Shown: positions 36,150 to 44,411 of the stretch, piece by piece | Layout of the letters: every line of letters starts with the position of its first letter | Position numbering within the stretch: the first letter of the stretch is position 1 | Assembly (NCBI RefSeq): GCF_004341845.1 | Contig: NZ_SLVB01000002.1 | Location: 434,001 to 498,000 of the forward strand | Source: Novosphingobium sp. PhB165 | GTDB lineage: Bacteria > Pseudomonadota > Alphaproteobacteria > Sphingomonadales > Sphingomonadaceae | Length of the DNA: 64,000 nucleotides | Direction of reading: 5' to 3' | Notes under the pieces: model-generated | The model's database searches: none | Told to the model about the DNA's origin: nothing | The model's input: only the letters and a program-made list of their open reading frames with translations | Position numbers and translations under genes: made by a program

Positions 36150-37418
36150 GTGGACAAGCCGCTACCGGATTTCTTCAACGATCGGGCCGTGATCGATGAT
36201 CCCGCCGATTATTTCGGCCGGATTCGTGCAATCTGCCCGGTACAGCGCGAGCCATATCAGGGTGCCTATATGGTAACCGGCTATGATGAACTGACCGAAC
36301 TGCTCAATCGCAAGGATGAGGGCATTTCGTCCTGCCTTTCCGTTCTTGGGCCCATTCCGCCGCTGCCCTTCGAACCTCACGGCGATGACATTGGTGCGCA
36401 GCTCGATGAAGTCCGCGATCGCCTGCCATGGTCGGCGCACCTGGTCTGCTTCGACGGAGCCCGGCATGCAGAGCATCGCACGCTGATCACAAGTCTGCTG
36501 ACCTATCGGCGCATCCGGCAAAACGAACAGTACCTGAGATCGCTGGCAGATCGTCTGATCGACGGATTTGCGAGCGAAGGGCAATGCAATGTCGTCGTCC
36601 GCTACGCCCATGCGACTACGACTTTCGCGATTTCGGATTTCATGGGCATTCCCGAATCCGACCGCGCGGTGCTGCTGGAAGCTATCGGCGCACCGCCAAG
36701 CCAGATCGAGGGGGATGCGCAAGCGAAGGTCGGCCCAGATCCGCTTGCCGCGTTGAAGGACCTGTTCGATGGCTATCTGCGCGAAAGGCTGGAACGCCCG
36801 CGCGACGATCTCTTGACCGAGCTGGTCCAATCGAAGTTCCGGAACGGCGAAGACGTGCCTTTTGAAACTCTCTCCAACCTTGCGCGGTTTCTGTTCGGTG
36901 CGGGCCAGGATACCACGTCGCATCTTATCTCGATGGCTGTGCGCATTCTTGCCGAAGATAGCGATCTGCAGGAGCGTCTGCGTGTGGAACCGGCGCGCAT
37001 CGGTGACTTCATCGAGGAAGTTCTGCGCTTCGATCCACCGGTCAAGGCGGCCTATCGTCTGGCCGTGAGGGATACCGAACTGGCTGGCATTCCGCTTCCG
37101 GCGGGCAGCGTGATGACTGCCTGTCTCTCGGCGGCCAATCGCGATCCGCGGCGCTTTGAAAATCCGGATGCATTCGATATCGACCGGGCGGGATTGCGGG
37201 ACCATATCGCTTTCAGCAGAGGGCTTCACGCCTGCCCCGGCGCACCTTTGGGCCGGATGGAGGCGGGCATCGCGATTGAGCGGCTGCTTGCACGCACCAA
37301 GCGTCTCGAACTTGATGAGACCCGTCACGGACCGCCGGAGAGCCGGCACTTCCGTTTCGTGCCGACCTATACCTTCCGCAGTCTCGTAGACCTTCACATC
37401 AAATTCGAGATGGCCTGA
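36150..37418 (+). CDS. Cytochrome P450
   Basis: Class I bacterial P450 of 422 residues, soluble, without a signal peptide. I-helix AGQDT at 251-255, K-helix E290-x-x-R293, haem ligand C362 within FSRGLHACPG (355-364): all intact, so an active mono-oxygenase is expected. The ferredoxin and reductase partners are not in the window. The GTG at 36150 is preceded by GAGGGGAGAGGA. The sequence shows none of the fatty-acid-hydroxylase peroxide features; hydrophobic terpenoid, steroid or aromatic substrates are plausible (inference). An SDR follows 43 bases downstream and could oxidise the alcohol formed. Confidence 0.93.
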   Translation: MDKPLPDFFNDRAVIDDPADYFGRIRAICPVQREPYQGAYMVTGYDELTELLNRKDEGISSCLSVLGPIPPLPFEPHGDDIGAQLDEVRDRLPWSAHLVCFDGARHAEHRTLITSLLTYRRIRQNEQYLRSLADRLIDGFASEGQCNVVVRYAHATTTFAISDFMGIPESDRAVLLEAIGAPPSQIEGDAQAKVGPDPLAALKDLFDGYLRERLERPRDDLLTELVQSKFRNGEDVPFETLSNLARFLFGAGQDTTSHLISMAVRILAEDSDLQERLRVEPARIGDFIEEVLRFDPPVKAAYRLAVRDTELAGIPLPAGSVMTACLSAANRDPRRFENPDAFDIDRAGLRDHIAFSRGLHACPGAPLGRMEAGIAIERLLARTKRLELDETRHGPPESRHFRFVPTYTFRSLVDLHIKFEMA

Positions 37419-37461
37419 CGCCGGACTTTCCGGAAGTCATTCAAGACGGGGGGATTAGCCG

Positions 37462-38268
37462 ATGGCCGTAGCCGATGTATCCGACAGAACCATTGAACAG
37501 CTGATATCGCTTGAAGGGCGCTGCGCGGTTGTTACCGGCGGCGCGACGGGGCTTGGCAAAGCCATGGCCCGCCGACTTGCGGAAGCCGGTGCAAACGTGC
37601 TGATCGCCGATATCGACGCGCCTCTTGCTAGTGCCGCTGCCGAGGAGATACGCGCGATGGGACGAGGGCAGGTGGTCGCGTGTCGCTGCGATGCTGCCAA
37701 TGAGGCGGAATGCGAGCAGGTCGCGGCAGTGGCGGCTGAGCACTTTGGCGGGATCGACATCTGGGTTGGAAACGCCGCGCTTTATCCCAGCATTCCGCTC
37801 CTCGATATGACGGTTGGAGAGTGGGATGAGGTCATGGCCGTCAACCTTCGTGGCGTCTTTATCGGCGCGAGGACGGCGGCGCGGCGGATGATCGAGCGCG
37901 GCCAAGGCGGCGTAATCATCAATGTTGCATCTCAGGCCGGGTTCAGGGGTGTTGCGCCGGGGCTTTGTGCCTATGTCGCGTCGAAGCACGGCGTTCGCGG
38001 CATGACCCGGCAATTGGCGCTCGAACTGGCGCCTTTCGATATACGGGTCCTGGGCGTTGCGCCGAGCCACGCCCGGACGGAAAAGACCGCCCGCGCCATT
38101 GCGGCAAAGCCTGAACTTCTCGAGCAGATTCCGGCGCTGAGCACCAGCCGGCTCGGCCGCGTGGGTGTGCCTGACGATATCGGCCGCGTCGTGCTTTTCC
38201 TTGCGTCCGACATGGCTGCGTTCATGAGCGGCACGACCGTGAAGGTCGACGCCGCCGAGATGGCGTGA
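37462..38268 (+). CDS. SDR family oxidoreductase
   Basis: Short-chain dehydrogenase of 268 residues. TGGATGLG at about 25-32 binds NAD(P). The usual NNAG is GNAA, a substitution in the structural turn. The catalytic Ser is in NVASQAG and YVASK follows near 172. The first 17 residues form a longer N-terminus than in most SDRs. It is 43 bases after the P450 on the same strand and likely shares its promoter, so oxidation of a P450-made alcohol is the natural guess. Confidence 0.88.
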   Translation: MAVADVSDRTIEQLISLEGRCAVVTGGATGLGKAMARRLAEAGANVLIADIDAPLASAAAEEIRAMGRGQVVACRCDAANEAECEQVAAVAAEHFGGIDIWVGNAALYPSIPLLDMTVGEWDEVMAVNLRGVFIGARTAARRMIERGQGGVIINVASQAGFRGVAPGLCAYVASKHGVRGMTRQLALELAPFDIRVLGVAPSHARTEKTARAIAAKPELLEQIPALSTSRLGRVGVPDDIGRVVLFLASDMAAFMSGTTVKVDAAEMA

Positions 38269-38286
38269 GGCGGTCGCCCGCGTCTG

Positions 38287-39186
38287 TCAGGTGAGCGTGA
38301 AGCGCGAGGGAGGCACAGGCATTCCGGCCTTCGCGCTCCTGCCCCGATAGAGGCGCGAGCGTCCGGAAAGGGGCCGACCTTCCTTCAGGCTGTCGCCGCC
38401 GTCCCCCGGCACCACGTTGATATAGAAATCGCGCAGATCCTCGCCTCCGAAGCGGATCTGAGTCGTGGAGCCATCCGGCGTTATCAGTGGAGCAAGTTCC
38501 TGCCCTTCCGGTGATACGCGCGTGATCAGGCCTGGCGAGCGAAACCCCGTCAGGAGGACTGTGCCGTCGTCTTCCAGCGCCAGTCCGTCGCAGTCGTCCT
38601 TCTCGAAGAAGGTCCGGCGATTTTGTAGCGAGAAGTCGTCGGTCACATCCCAAACCAGAGAAGTCCGGAAGGTATCGCTGCAATAGAAGCGGCTGCGCAG
38701 CGGATCGTGCGCGATGCCGTTCGAGAAATAGACCTCGTCTGATAATTTGGTAACCCGGCCCTCCACGCTCATCCGGTAGATGGCGGTCGGGCGCGTGTCG
38801 CGTGCGGCGATCACATGGTCGATGTCATTGGTACCGAAGAAGATGCCGCCTTCGCCGTCGGGCCACATTTCGTTGATGCCGTTGATCGGCAGCCCTTCCA
38901 GGTAGCGGATCAGCCAGCCTGACTTGCCACTGTCGGGATCGTTCCACATGATGCCGCCCTGACCGCTTGAGAGCACGGCGCCGCACTCGTTCATCATCAC
39001 TCCGCCGGTCCACATCCGGCTTTCGTTGAAACTGGCAACGGGCGTTCCGTCAGGCCTCACACCGTGGATGCCGCCGGCGATCACGTCGCTGTACCAGATC
39101 ACGCCGCGTCGGAAGTCGTAGGACAGTCCTTCAAGATACGTGCCTTCCGCGATTACCAGATAGGCACTTGCATCGACCACCTCCAT
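38287..39186 (-). CDS. SMP-30/gluconolactonase-like propeller protein
   Basis: Six-bladed beta-propeller of about 299 residues in the SMP-30/gluconolaconase/LRE family. Metal-site candidates are E21 region (GTYLEGLSYD), N in PINGINEMW, N in FSNGIAHDP and D in CSDTFR, which follow the family pattern. Members hydrolyse lactones, including sugar lactones and those from Baeyer-Villiger steps. The ATG at 39186 has GGGAG six bases upstream; 39192 is also in frame. Divergent from the FAD monooxygenase gene, with a GACGAACA-box promoter on each side. A lactone made by an oxygenase in this block is a fitting substrate (inference). Confidence 0.83.
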   Translation of the reverse strand: MEVVDASAYLVIAEGTYLEGLSYDFRRGVIWYSDVIAGGIHGVRPDGTPVASFNESRMWTGGVMMNECGAVLSSGQGGIMWNDPDSGKSGWLIRYLEGLPINGINEMWPDGEGGIFFGTNDIDHVIAARDTRPTAIYRMSVEGRVTKLSDEVYFSNGIAHDPLRSRFYCSDTFRTSLVWDVTDDFSLQNRRTFFEKDDCDGLALEDDGTVLLTGFRSPGLITRVSPEGQELAPLITPDGSTTQIRFGGEDLRDFYINVVPGDGGDSLKEGRPLSGRSRLYRGRSAKAGMPVPPSRFTLT

Positions 39187-39233
39187 GTTCATCTCCCATG
39201 ATGCGGCACCTTGATGGACGCGGCGCATTTCTT

Positions 39234-39273
39234 TTGTTCGTCTATTTGTTGGCGATTGTACAGATCTGGTCAA
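39234..39273 (-). promoter_or_regulatory. Promoter module with GACGAACA box (SMP-30 gene)
   Basis: Read on the reverse strand: TTGACC (39273-39268), 16-base spacer, CAACAA (39251-39246), then a GACGAACA box ending at 39234. It matches the 20-base core at 36065-36084 at 15 of 20 positions and points at the lactonase gene. Confidence 0.55.
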
Positions 39274-39363
39274 TGCTGTTGACGGCTCCCTACCGTTGCT
39301 CGCCCGCGAAGAGATCGGCCGAGCGATTGTCGTTCCCTGGCCTGCACTCTCCCCATCGAAGAT

Positions 39364-39383
39364 GCTATCATCTTGACGAACAC
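39364..39383 (+). promoter_or_regulatory. Promoter module with GACGAACA box (FAD monooxygenase)
   Basis: GCTATCATCTTGACGAACAC matches the core at 36065-36084 at 16 of 20 bases. TATCAT could be the -10; no good -35 is seen at the right distance. It ends 14 bases before the monooxygenase start. Confidence 0.6.
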
Positions 39384-39397
39384 GTGCGGAGAGCGAC

Positions 39398-40552
39398 ATG
39401 AAAGACATCCTCGTTTCGGGAGCGAGCATCGCGGGGCCTGTCACCGCATGGTGGCTGCATCGCTTCGGCTTTCGCCCGGTGCTGGTCGAACGTCTTTCGA
39501 CTGGACCACGCGGCGGGCATGCGATCGATGTGCGCGGAAAGGCTCTGGCAGTTCTTGAGGCGATGGATCTCGAGCACGCCGTGCGCGCCAATGCCATGCG
39601 CATGAAGGGCGTATCGATCATCGATGATGACGGGAAAGAAGTCTGGCGTTCGGAGGAGATGACGATCTCCGGCGGGCCGCTCGATAACCCTGACATTGAG
39701 ATATTGCGCGACCGATTGGCCAATACGCTGGTCAATGCGCTGCCGAAAGAGGTTCCGGTTTGTTTCGGAAACTCCATTGTCGACGTGCAAGAGACCGAAG
39801 AGGGCGTAGATGTCGCTTTCAAGAGCGGAGAGCGGCGACGTTTCGATCTGGTGATTGGAGCCGAAGGCTTGCGCTCGGATCTGCGGCGCCGGTGTTTCGG
39901 AGTGGATGAAGAATTCTTGCGTCCGTTCGGCATCGCGCTTGCGCCCTTTTCGGCGCCGAACACTCTGGGCCTCAAGGATTGGCAGATCAGCTACAAAGGG
40001 GCGGCAGGCGGATATATGGTCTATCCCACACCCGAGAACGACCAACTGCGCGTCTGCTTCAGCGTGCCGGCAAGTCTTGGAGAAGACCTCGGAAATCGCG
40101 CAGAACAGATGGCCCGGGTTCGTGAGCGAACCATGCATCTCGGCTGGAAGACAGGCCACTTCCTTGAGGCAATGGAATCTGCGCCGGACTTCTATCTCGG
40201 GCTCATCGCTCAGGTGCGGATGGACCGCTGGAGCAAGGGCCGCATCGCCGTTGTGGGGGACGCGGCCTATTGTCCTTCGCCATATTCCGGTCAGGGCGCG
40301 ACGCTGGCCATCGTTGGCGGGTTCGTCCTTGCGAGCGAAATTGCGCGATCGCCCGAAGATCACGCCGCGGCATTTGCTCGGTACGAAGCGAGAATGAGGC
40401 CATTTGTCGAACTCAACCAGGCAATAGCCGATCTGACCCGTGATGAGCGGTTCGAGCGTGATCCAGGCTATTACGGCGATATTGTCGTGCCCGCTATCGA
40501 AAAGGCGAAGAATGCAATCGTGCTCGATCCTGGGGACTTTGCACGGGTCTGA
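39398..40552 (+). CDS. FAD-dependent monooxygenase
   Basis: Flavoprotein of 384 residues in the para-hydroxybenzoate-hydroxylase/TetX class. N-terminal Rossmann motif SGASIAGPVTA (GxSxxG in place of GxGxxG), the DG-type motif near residue 150 (VIGAEGLRSDLR) and the FAD motif VVGDAAYCPSPYSGQGA near 285 are present. Such enzymes hydroxylate phenols or related rings, or inactivate tetracyclines, using NAD(P)H. The start follows GGAGAGC. It is divergent from the lactonase gene, in the middle of the P450/SDR block. Confidence 0.88.
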   Translation: MKDILVSGASIAGPVTAWWLHRFGFRPVLVERLSTGPRGGHAIDVRGKALAVLEAMDLEHAVRANAMRMKGVSIIDDDGKEVWRSEEMTISGGPLDNPDIEILRDRLANTLVNALPKEVPVCFGNSIVDVQETEEGVDVAFKSGERRRFDLVIGAEGLRSDLRRRCFGVDEEFLRPFGIALAPFSAPNTLGLKDWQISYKGAAGGYMVYPTPENDQLRVCFSVPASLGEDLGNRAEQMARVRERTMHLGWKTGHFLEAMESAPDFYLGLIAQVRMDRWSKGRIAVVGDAAYCPSPYSGQGATLAIVGGFVLASEIARSPEDHAAAFARYEARMRPFVELNQAIADLTRDERFERDPGYYGDIVVPAIEKAKNAIVLDPGDFARV

Positions 40553-40597
40553 GCGTGGGCGCCGGACGAAACCGGCGCCACCGACCTTACAAGTTCC

Positions 40598-41365
40598 TCA
40601 GTTGTAGCAACCGCCGTTCACGCCCAGCACCTGGTTTGTGATGTATCCTGCATCTTCGGAAGCGAAGAAGGCGACGGCGGCCGCAATATCTTCGGCGCTG
40701 CCCAGTCGCGGGATCGGATAGGACTTGAGGATCTCGCGGTGATCGACCGGAAACGCGCTGGTCTCTATGGCTCTTCGGGCCATCGGTGTGTCGATGAAGC
40801 CGGGCGATACGGTATTGGCGGTAATGCCCTTGGCGCCGAGCCCGATGGCGAGCGAATGGGTGAAGCTGATCATGCCTCCCTTGCTCGAATTGTAATGGCT
40901 CATGTCGAACACGCCGCCCATCTGGCCGCCCAGAGCGGAGATGTTTACGATACGGCCCCAGCCTGCCGCTTCCATATCGGGAAGCACGGTCTGCGTGACT
41001 ATGAACGCACCCTTGAGATTGACCTCCATCGTCCGGTCCCACAGTTCGTCGGTCAGATCCTCGAACTTGCACCAGCCTTCGATTGCGGCATTGTTTACCA
41101 GCACGCCGATCGGACCAAGGGCACTGCGGACGCGTTCGGCGGCCTCTGTTACCTGCTTTCTGTCGGTCACGTCTGCAGTCACGGCAATTGCGCTGCCGCC
41201 CGCCGCCGTGATCGAGGCAGCCACTTCTTTTGCACCTTCCTCCACGATGTCGAGCACGGCCACGCTCATGCCCGATCGGGCGAAGCGGCGGGCGATTGCG
41301 GCGCCCATGCCGGCAGGATCGCCGGCTCCCGTTATAAGTGCGGTTCGCTTAGCAGCCATAGCCAT
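40598..41365 (-). CDS. SDR family oxidoreductase
   Basis: Short-chain dehydrogenase of 255 residues with a slightly unusual cofactor loop, TGAGDPAGMG, which is two residues longer than TGxxxGxG; this form occurs in some beta-hydroxy-steroid-type SDRs. NNAA, the catalytic Ser in NISALGG and YNSSK are in place. The ATG at 41365 has AGGGAGAAGG upstream and is preferred over 41359 and 41380. The promoter module at 41417-41454 is upstream of it. The substrate is unknown. Confidence 0.87.
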   Translation of the reverse strand: MAMAAKRTALITGAGDPAGMGAAIARRFARSGMSVAVLDIVEEGAKEVAASITAAGGSAIAVTADVTDRKQVTEAAERVRSALGPIGVLVNNAAIEGWCKFEDLTDELWDRTMEVNLKGAFIVTQTVLPDMEAAGWGRIVNISALGGQMGGVFDMSHYNSSKGGMISFTHSLAIGLGAKGITANTVSPGFIDTPMARRAIETSAFPVDHREILKSYPIPRLGSAEDIAAAVAFFASEDAGYITNQVLGVNGGCYN

Positions 41366-41416
41366 GCCTTCTCCCTGCACGGATTCCGGCGCGAGAGGTA
41401 TTCGCGCCGCCCCGTC

Positions 41417-41454
41417 ATGTTCGTCAGGTTATTAGCAGGCCGCGGCTCTGTCAA
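41417..41454 (-). promoter_or_regulatory. Promoter module with GACGAACA box (SDR)
   Basis: Read on the reverse strand: TTGACA (41454-41449), 17 bases, TAACCT (41431-41426), then GACGAACAT. GCTAATAACCTGACGAACAT matches the 36065-36084 core at 16 of 20 bases. It faces the SDR at 40598-41365. Confidence 0.65.
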
Positions 41455-41490
41455 TTCTCGTGGCCGACGGGCCGTCGGGAGAAGGTTTTC

Positions 41491-42072
41491 TTACGATTTC
41501 AACGGCGCGTAATGCGCGATGAATTCCTCGATCACCTTCATGACCTCATCGTGTCCCAGGGTGATCCCGATAGCCGCCTCGCGGTGGAGCGTAAGTGCCG
41601 CGCTCGTGGCCAGAATCGCGATGGCGGCCTTGGGCATCCTTGCTGCCAGATCCTTGCCGAGAGCCTGTTCGAGCGCTGCGATTTGAATGCGCCGGGTCGT
41701 CTCGATATAGGCGACCACTTCCTCGCGAAGCGGCTCCATGCGGTTGGCCAGCGCCATGAATTCGGAGACCATGCGGGTATCGCTGGTGTGGACGCAGACG
41801 TCCCATACCTCGTGCAGTGAATTGTTGCCGGTGAGCGCGGCTTCAAGCCGTTCGACCTCCCGCGAGGCGAGCCGCCGGAATGTCTGAACGATCAATTCGT
41901 CCATCGTGGCGAAGTAATAGTAAACCAGTCGCTGCTTGACGCCAATGCGTTCAGCCACGCTGCGCGAGGTGAGGGCCCCGTACCCTTCATCTCGCAGGAT
42001 CGCCTCGGCCCCGTCCAGCATCTGGTGCCATACGGCAGATCCCGGTGGCCCCATTCGCCGGTTGACTGTCAT
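41491..42072 (-). CDS. TetR-family transcriptional regulator
   Basis: Repressor of about 193 residues. Helix-turn-helix at about 20-60: ALTSRSVAERIGVKQRLVYYY, differing from the three GLLYYF-type TetR genes in this window. The ATG at 42072 is preferred; GTG at 42111 would add 13 residues, and no strong ribosome binding site marks either. It lies between two SDR genes whose promoters carry the GACGAACA box, so it is the best candidate to bind that box. A partial match (GACGAATG, reverse strand, near 42133-42140) stands upstream of its own start. Confidence 0.83.
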   Translation of the reverse strand: MTVNRRMGPPGSAVWHQMLDGAEAILRDEGYGALTSRSVAERIGVKQRLVYYYFATMDELIVQTFRRLASREVERLEAALTGNNSLHEVWDVCVHTSDTRMVSEFMALANRMEPLREEVVAYIETTRRIQIAALEQALGKDLAARMPKAAIAILATSAALTLHREAAIGITLGHDEVMKVIEEFIAHYAPLKS

Positions 42073-42196
42073 CGTCTCGTTCAACCCCTTCGCGGTCCGG
42101 CCTTCGCGCACTTTGCTTGGGCGCTACCGTACATTCGTCACGACAGGCGTTCTTCACGCAGCTCCGACGGAAGTAAAGAGCAGGGGCTTTCCCGGT

Positions 42197-42964
42197 TCAC
42201 AGCATGGTGGAGCCGCCATCGACGCCAATGGTCTGGCCGGTGACATAGGCGGATTCGTCGCTGGCCAGGAAAATCGCGGTCGGCGCAATGTCGGCGGGCT
42301 CGCCGAAGCGCCCGACGGCGACTTTCGCCAGTTCGGCATCGTAGCTTCGGCTTTCCTCAAGATAGCTCAGTGCCTTGGGAGACATCGCCGAAGGCAGGAT
42401 CGTGTTTACGCGAATGCCGTCGGTTCCCCATTCCCTAGCGGCGGTTCGTGTAAGCGTGCGGATCGCCTCCTTGGATGCGGCATAGGCAAGGAACCCCGGC
42501 TCGCAGCGAATGCCGAAACTTGAGCCGAAGTTGATGATCGATCCCCCGCCCCGGGCAGCCATGTGCGGATGACACAATTGCATGAACTGGAGGGAGCCGA
42601 AGAATGCGGACTGGAAATCGATCCGGCAATGTTCTTCCATCATTGGGTCGGCTAACGGGAGGTAGTCTGTGAAGCTGTGGGCATTGTTGACGAGGATGTC
42701 GACGCGGGCCCAATCGCGCATCGCGCGTTCCACGACTTTTGCCGATTGTTCCCGTTCGCCCGCGATCGCGACTTCATAGGCGCATGTGCCGCCCGAATTT
42801 TCGATTTCAGCGGCGACGCTTGCCAGCTTCTCTCGGGTTCGGCCAGTGATCAGAACGCGGGCCCCTTCGCGGGCGTAGGCGACAGCAATTGCTGCGCCAA
42901 TCCCCTGGCCCCCGCCGGAAACGATCGCGACTTTGCCTTCCAGACGCGGATATCCCGATGTCAT
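42197..42964 (-). CDS. SDR family oxidoreductase
   Basis: Short-chain dehydrogenase of 255 residues. The cofactor motif starts SGGGQGIG with Ser in place of the usual Thr, followed by NNAH (for NNAG), NFGSSFG and YAASK. The His in the NNAx turn and the Ser at the start are both uncommon but tolerated. The ATG at 42964 follows GGGAGCAGAAG. It carries the promoter module at 43003-43043, whose core is identical to that of the P450 gene. Substrate unknown. Confidence 0.87.
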   Translation of the reverse strand: MTSGYPRLEGKVAIVSGGGQGIGAAIAVAYAREGARVLITGRTREKLASVAAEIENSGGTCAYEVAIAGEREQSAKVVERAMRDWARVDILVNNAHSFTDYLPLADPMMEEHCRIDFQSAFFGSLQFMQLCHPHMAARGGGSIINFGSSFGIRCEPGFLAYAASKEAIRTLTRTAAREWGTDGIRVNTILPSAMSPKALSYLEESRSYDAELAKVAVGRFGEPADIAPTAIFLASDESAYVTGQTIGVDGGSTML

Positions 42965-43002
42965 GACTTCTGCTCCCACGACGATCACCCCATTCTGCGG
43001 GT

Positions 43003-43043
43003 GTGTTCGTCATATTGTTAGCGATGGAGCATGAGAGCGTCAA
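43003..43043 (-). promoter_or_regulatory. Promoter module with GACGAACA box (SDR)
   Basis: Read on the reverse strand: TTGACG (43043-43038), exactly 17 bases, TAACAAT (43020-43014), then GACGAACAC. The 20 bases 43003-43022 are the exact reverse complement of 36065-36084. Confidence 0.75.
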
Positions 43044-43063
43044 TCTATCGCCGCAAGCCTCCG

Positions 43064-43813
43064 TCAGGCGGCGACATAACCACCGTCCACCGGCATCGCG
43101 ATCCCGGTTACGTAGCTGGCCTCGTCGCTGACGAGATAGACCGCAGCCGAAGCGATTTCGCGGTCTAACCCCCAGCGCTCCATCGGAATGTTGGGCAGCA
43201 CGGCGGTCCCTTCGGGTGGTTCACGCAGTCCTTCCGACCAGGGAACCATTCCGGTCCAGGTGGTACCGGGACAAATCGCATTGATGCGAATACGGTCCTT
43301 GGCGTAATCGAGCGCCGCACTCTTGGTTAGCTGGATGACCGCTGCCTTGGACGCAGAGTAGCACGACAGTCCTTTCCATCCGACCAGCCCCGAGGCGGAA
43401 GCCGTATTGACGATCGCGCCTCCCCCGGTGCGCAGCATGGCCGGAATGGCATGCTTCATGCCGAGAAAAACGCTGCGAAGATTCACGTTCACCACAAGAT
43501 CGAACGCGTCCTCGTCCTGCTCGTGAAGCGGAGCGTCGATCGCGCCGGTAATCCCCGCATTGTTGACGAGAATGTCCAGTCGGCCGTATCGCTCCTGCGC
43601 CGCAGCGACCATCGCGGCGACGTCCCGGCTTTGTGTGACGTCGGCATGGACGGGATATGCTGCCTTGCCAATCGCAGCGGCAACATCCACCTGGGCTCCG
43701 CTGATGTCGGCGCAGACCACACGGGCCCCTTCGGCCGCGAACAGTTCGCAGATTGCCCGCCCGATGCCCGAACCTGCGCCCGTCACCAGTGCGACCTTGT
43801 CGTTAAGTCTCAA
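43064..43813 (-). CDS. SDR family oxidoreductase
   Basis: Classical short-chain dehydrogenase of 249 residues with standard motifs: TGAGSGIG at about 11-18, NNAG near 87, catalytic Ser in NTASASG, YSASK near 155. GGAGAGAC lies before the start. No GACGAACA box stands upstream, so it is not part of that promoter family; it more likely belongs at the end of the HbpS/bkd transcription unit, about 97 bases after the HbpS-like gene. Confidence 0.88.
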   Translation of the reverse strand: MRLNDKVALVTGAGSGIGRAICELFAAEGARVVCADISGAQVDVAAAIGKAAYPVHADVTQSRDVAAMVAAAQERYGRLDILVNNAGITGAIDAPLHEQDEDAFDLVVNVNLRSVFLGMKHAIPAMLRTGGGAIVNTASASGLVGWKGLSCYSASKAAVIQLTKSAALDYAKDRIRINAICPGTTWTGMVPWSEGLREPPEGTAVLPNIPMERWGLDREIASAAVYLVSDEASYVTGIAMPVDGGYVAA

Positions 43814-43910
43814 TCTGTCTCTCCGGTTTTTTTAGTTTTTTTTGCCGAGCATGGAGGAAGGAATGTCTCCCGACGTGCGGTCTGTACACTCGGCTGAGAG
43901 CGGTCTCGGC

Positions 43911-44330
43911 TCAGCCGACTGCGAGACCGGCCGCTTCAATTCCGGCGAAGGCTGTTGCTTCGTCCTGGTCCGAAACGTCGCCGCTGACGCCAATGGCGCC
44001 GAGCAATACGCCCGCTTGCGAGCGGATCAGCACGCCCCCTGCGGCAGGAATGAGCTTGCCATTCCATGCGCTGGAAAGGGCGCCCATGAACTGCGGGCGC
44101 TCGGCCGCCATATCGCCCAGCTTGCGGCTGGATACACCCATTGCAAGGGCCCCGGCCGCCTTGCCGAGTGCAATGTCGGGTCGGCCGAATCCCGAGTTGT
44201 CTTCGCGCTCGAGGGCGACCAGATGTCCGCCGGGATCGAGGATTACGACGGTGAGTGGATTGAGCCCCAATTCGCGGCCTTTGGCGCGAGCAGCGGCAAT
44301 GACGGCACGTGCCTGAGCAAGTTCAATCAT
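43911..44330 (-). CDS. GlcG/HbpS-type heme-degrading-domain protein
   Basis: Small soluble protein of about 139 residues in the GlcG/HbpS (PF03928) family. Features include VVILDPGGHLVALER, the GRPDIALGKAAGALAMG core and the GGVLIRSQAGVLLGAIGVSG C-terminal strand pair. Members bind haem or cobalamin or act with oxidative-degradation pathways; roles vary. ATG at 44330 is taken as the start; a GTG ten codons upstream (44360) is the alternative. It lies between the E2 gene and an SDR on the same strand and may belong to the bkd transcript. Confidence 0.75.
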   Translation of the reverse strand: MIELAQARAVIAAARAKGRELGLNPLTVVILDPGGHLVALEREDNSGFGRPDIALGKAAGALAMGVSSRKLGDMAAERPQFMGALSSAWNGKLIPAAGGVLIRSQAGVLLGAIGVSGDVSDQDEATAFAGIEAAGLAVG

Positions 44331-44411
44331 GGGAGAAGTGACCTCATATGAATTTGGCACGGGACGGCGCCCGGTGCGGTTAGCCGATTGATGCGAGACG
44401 CTTATTGTCGC

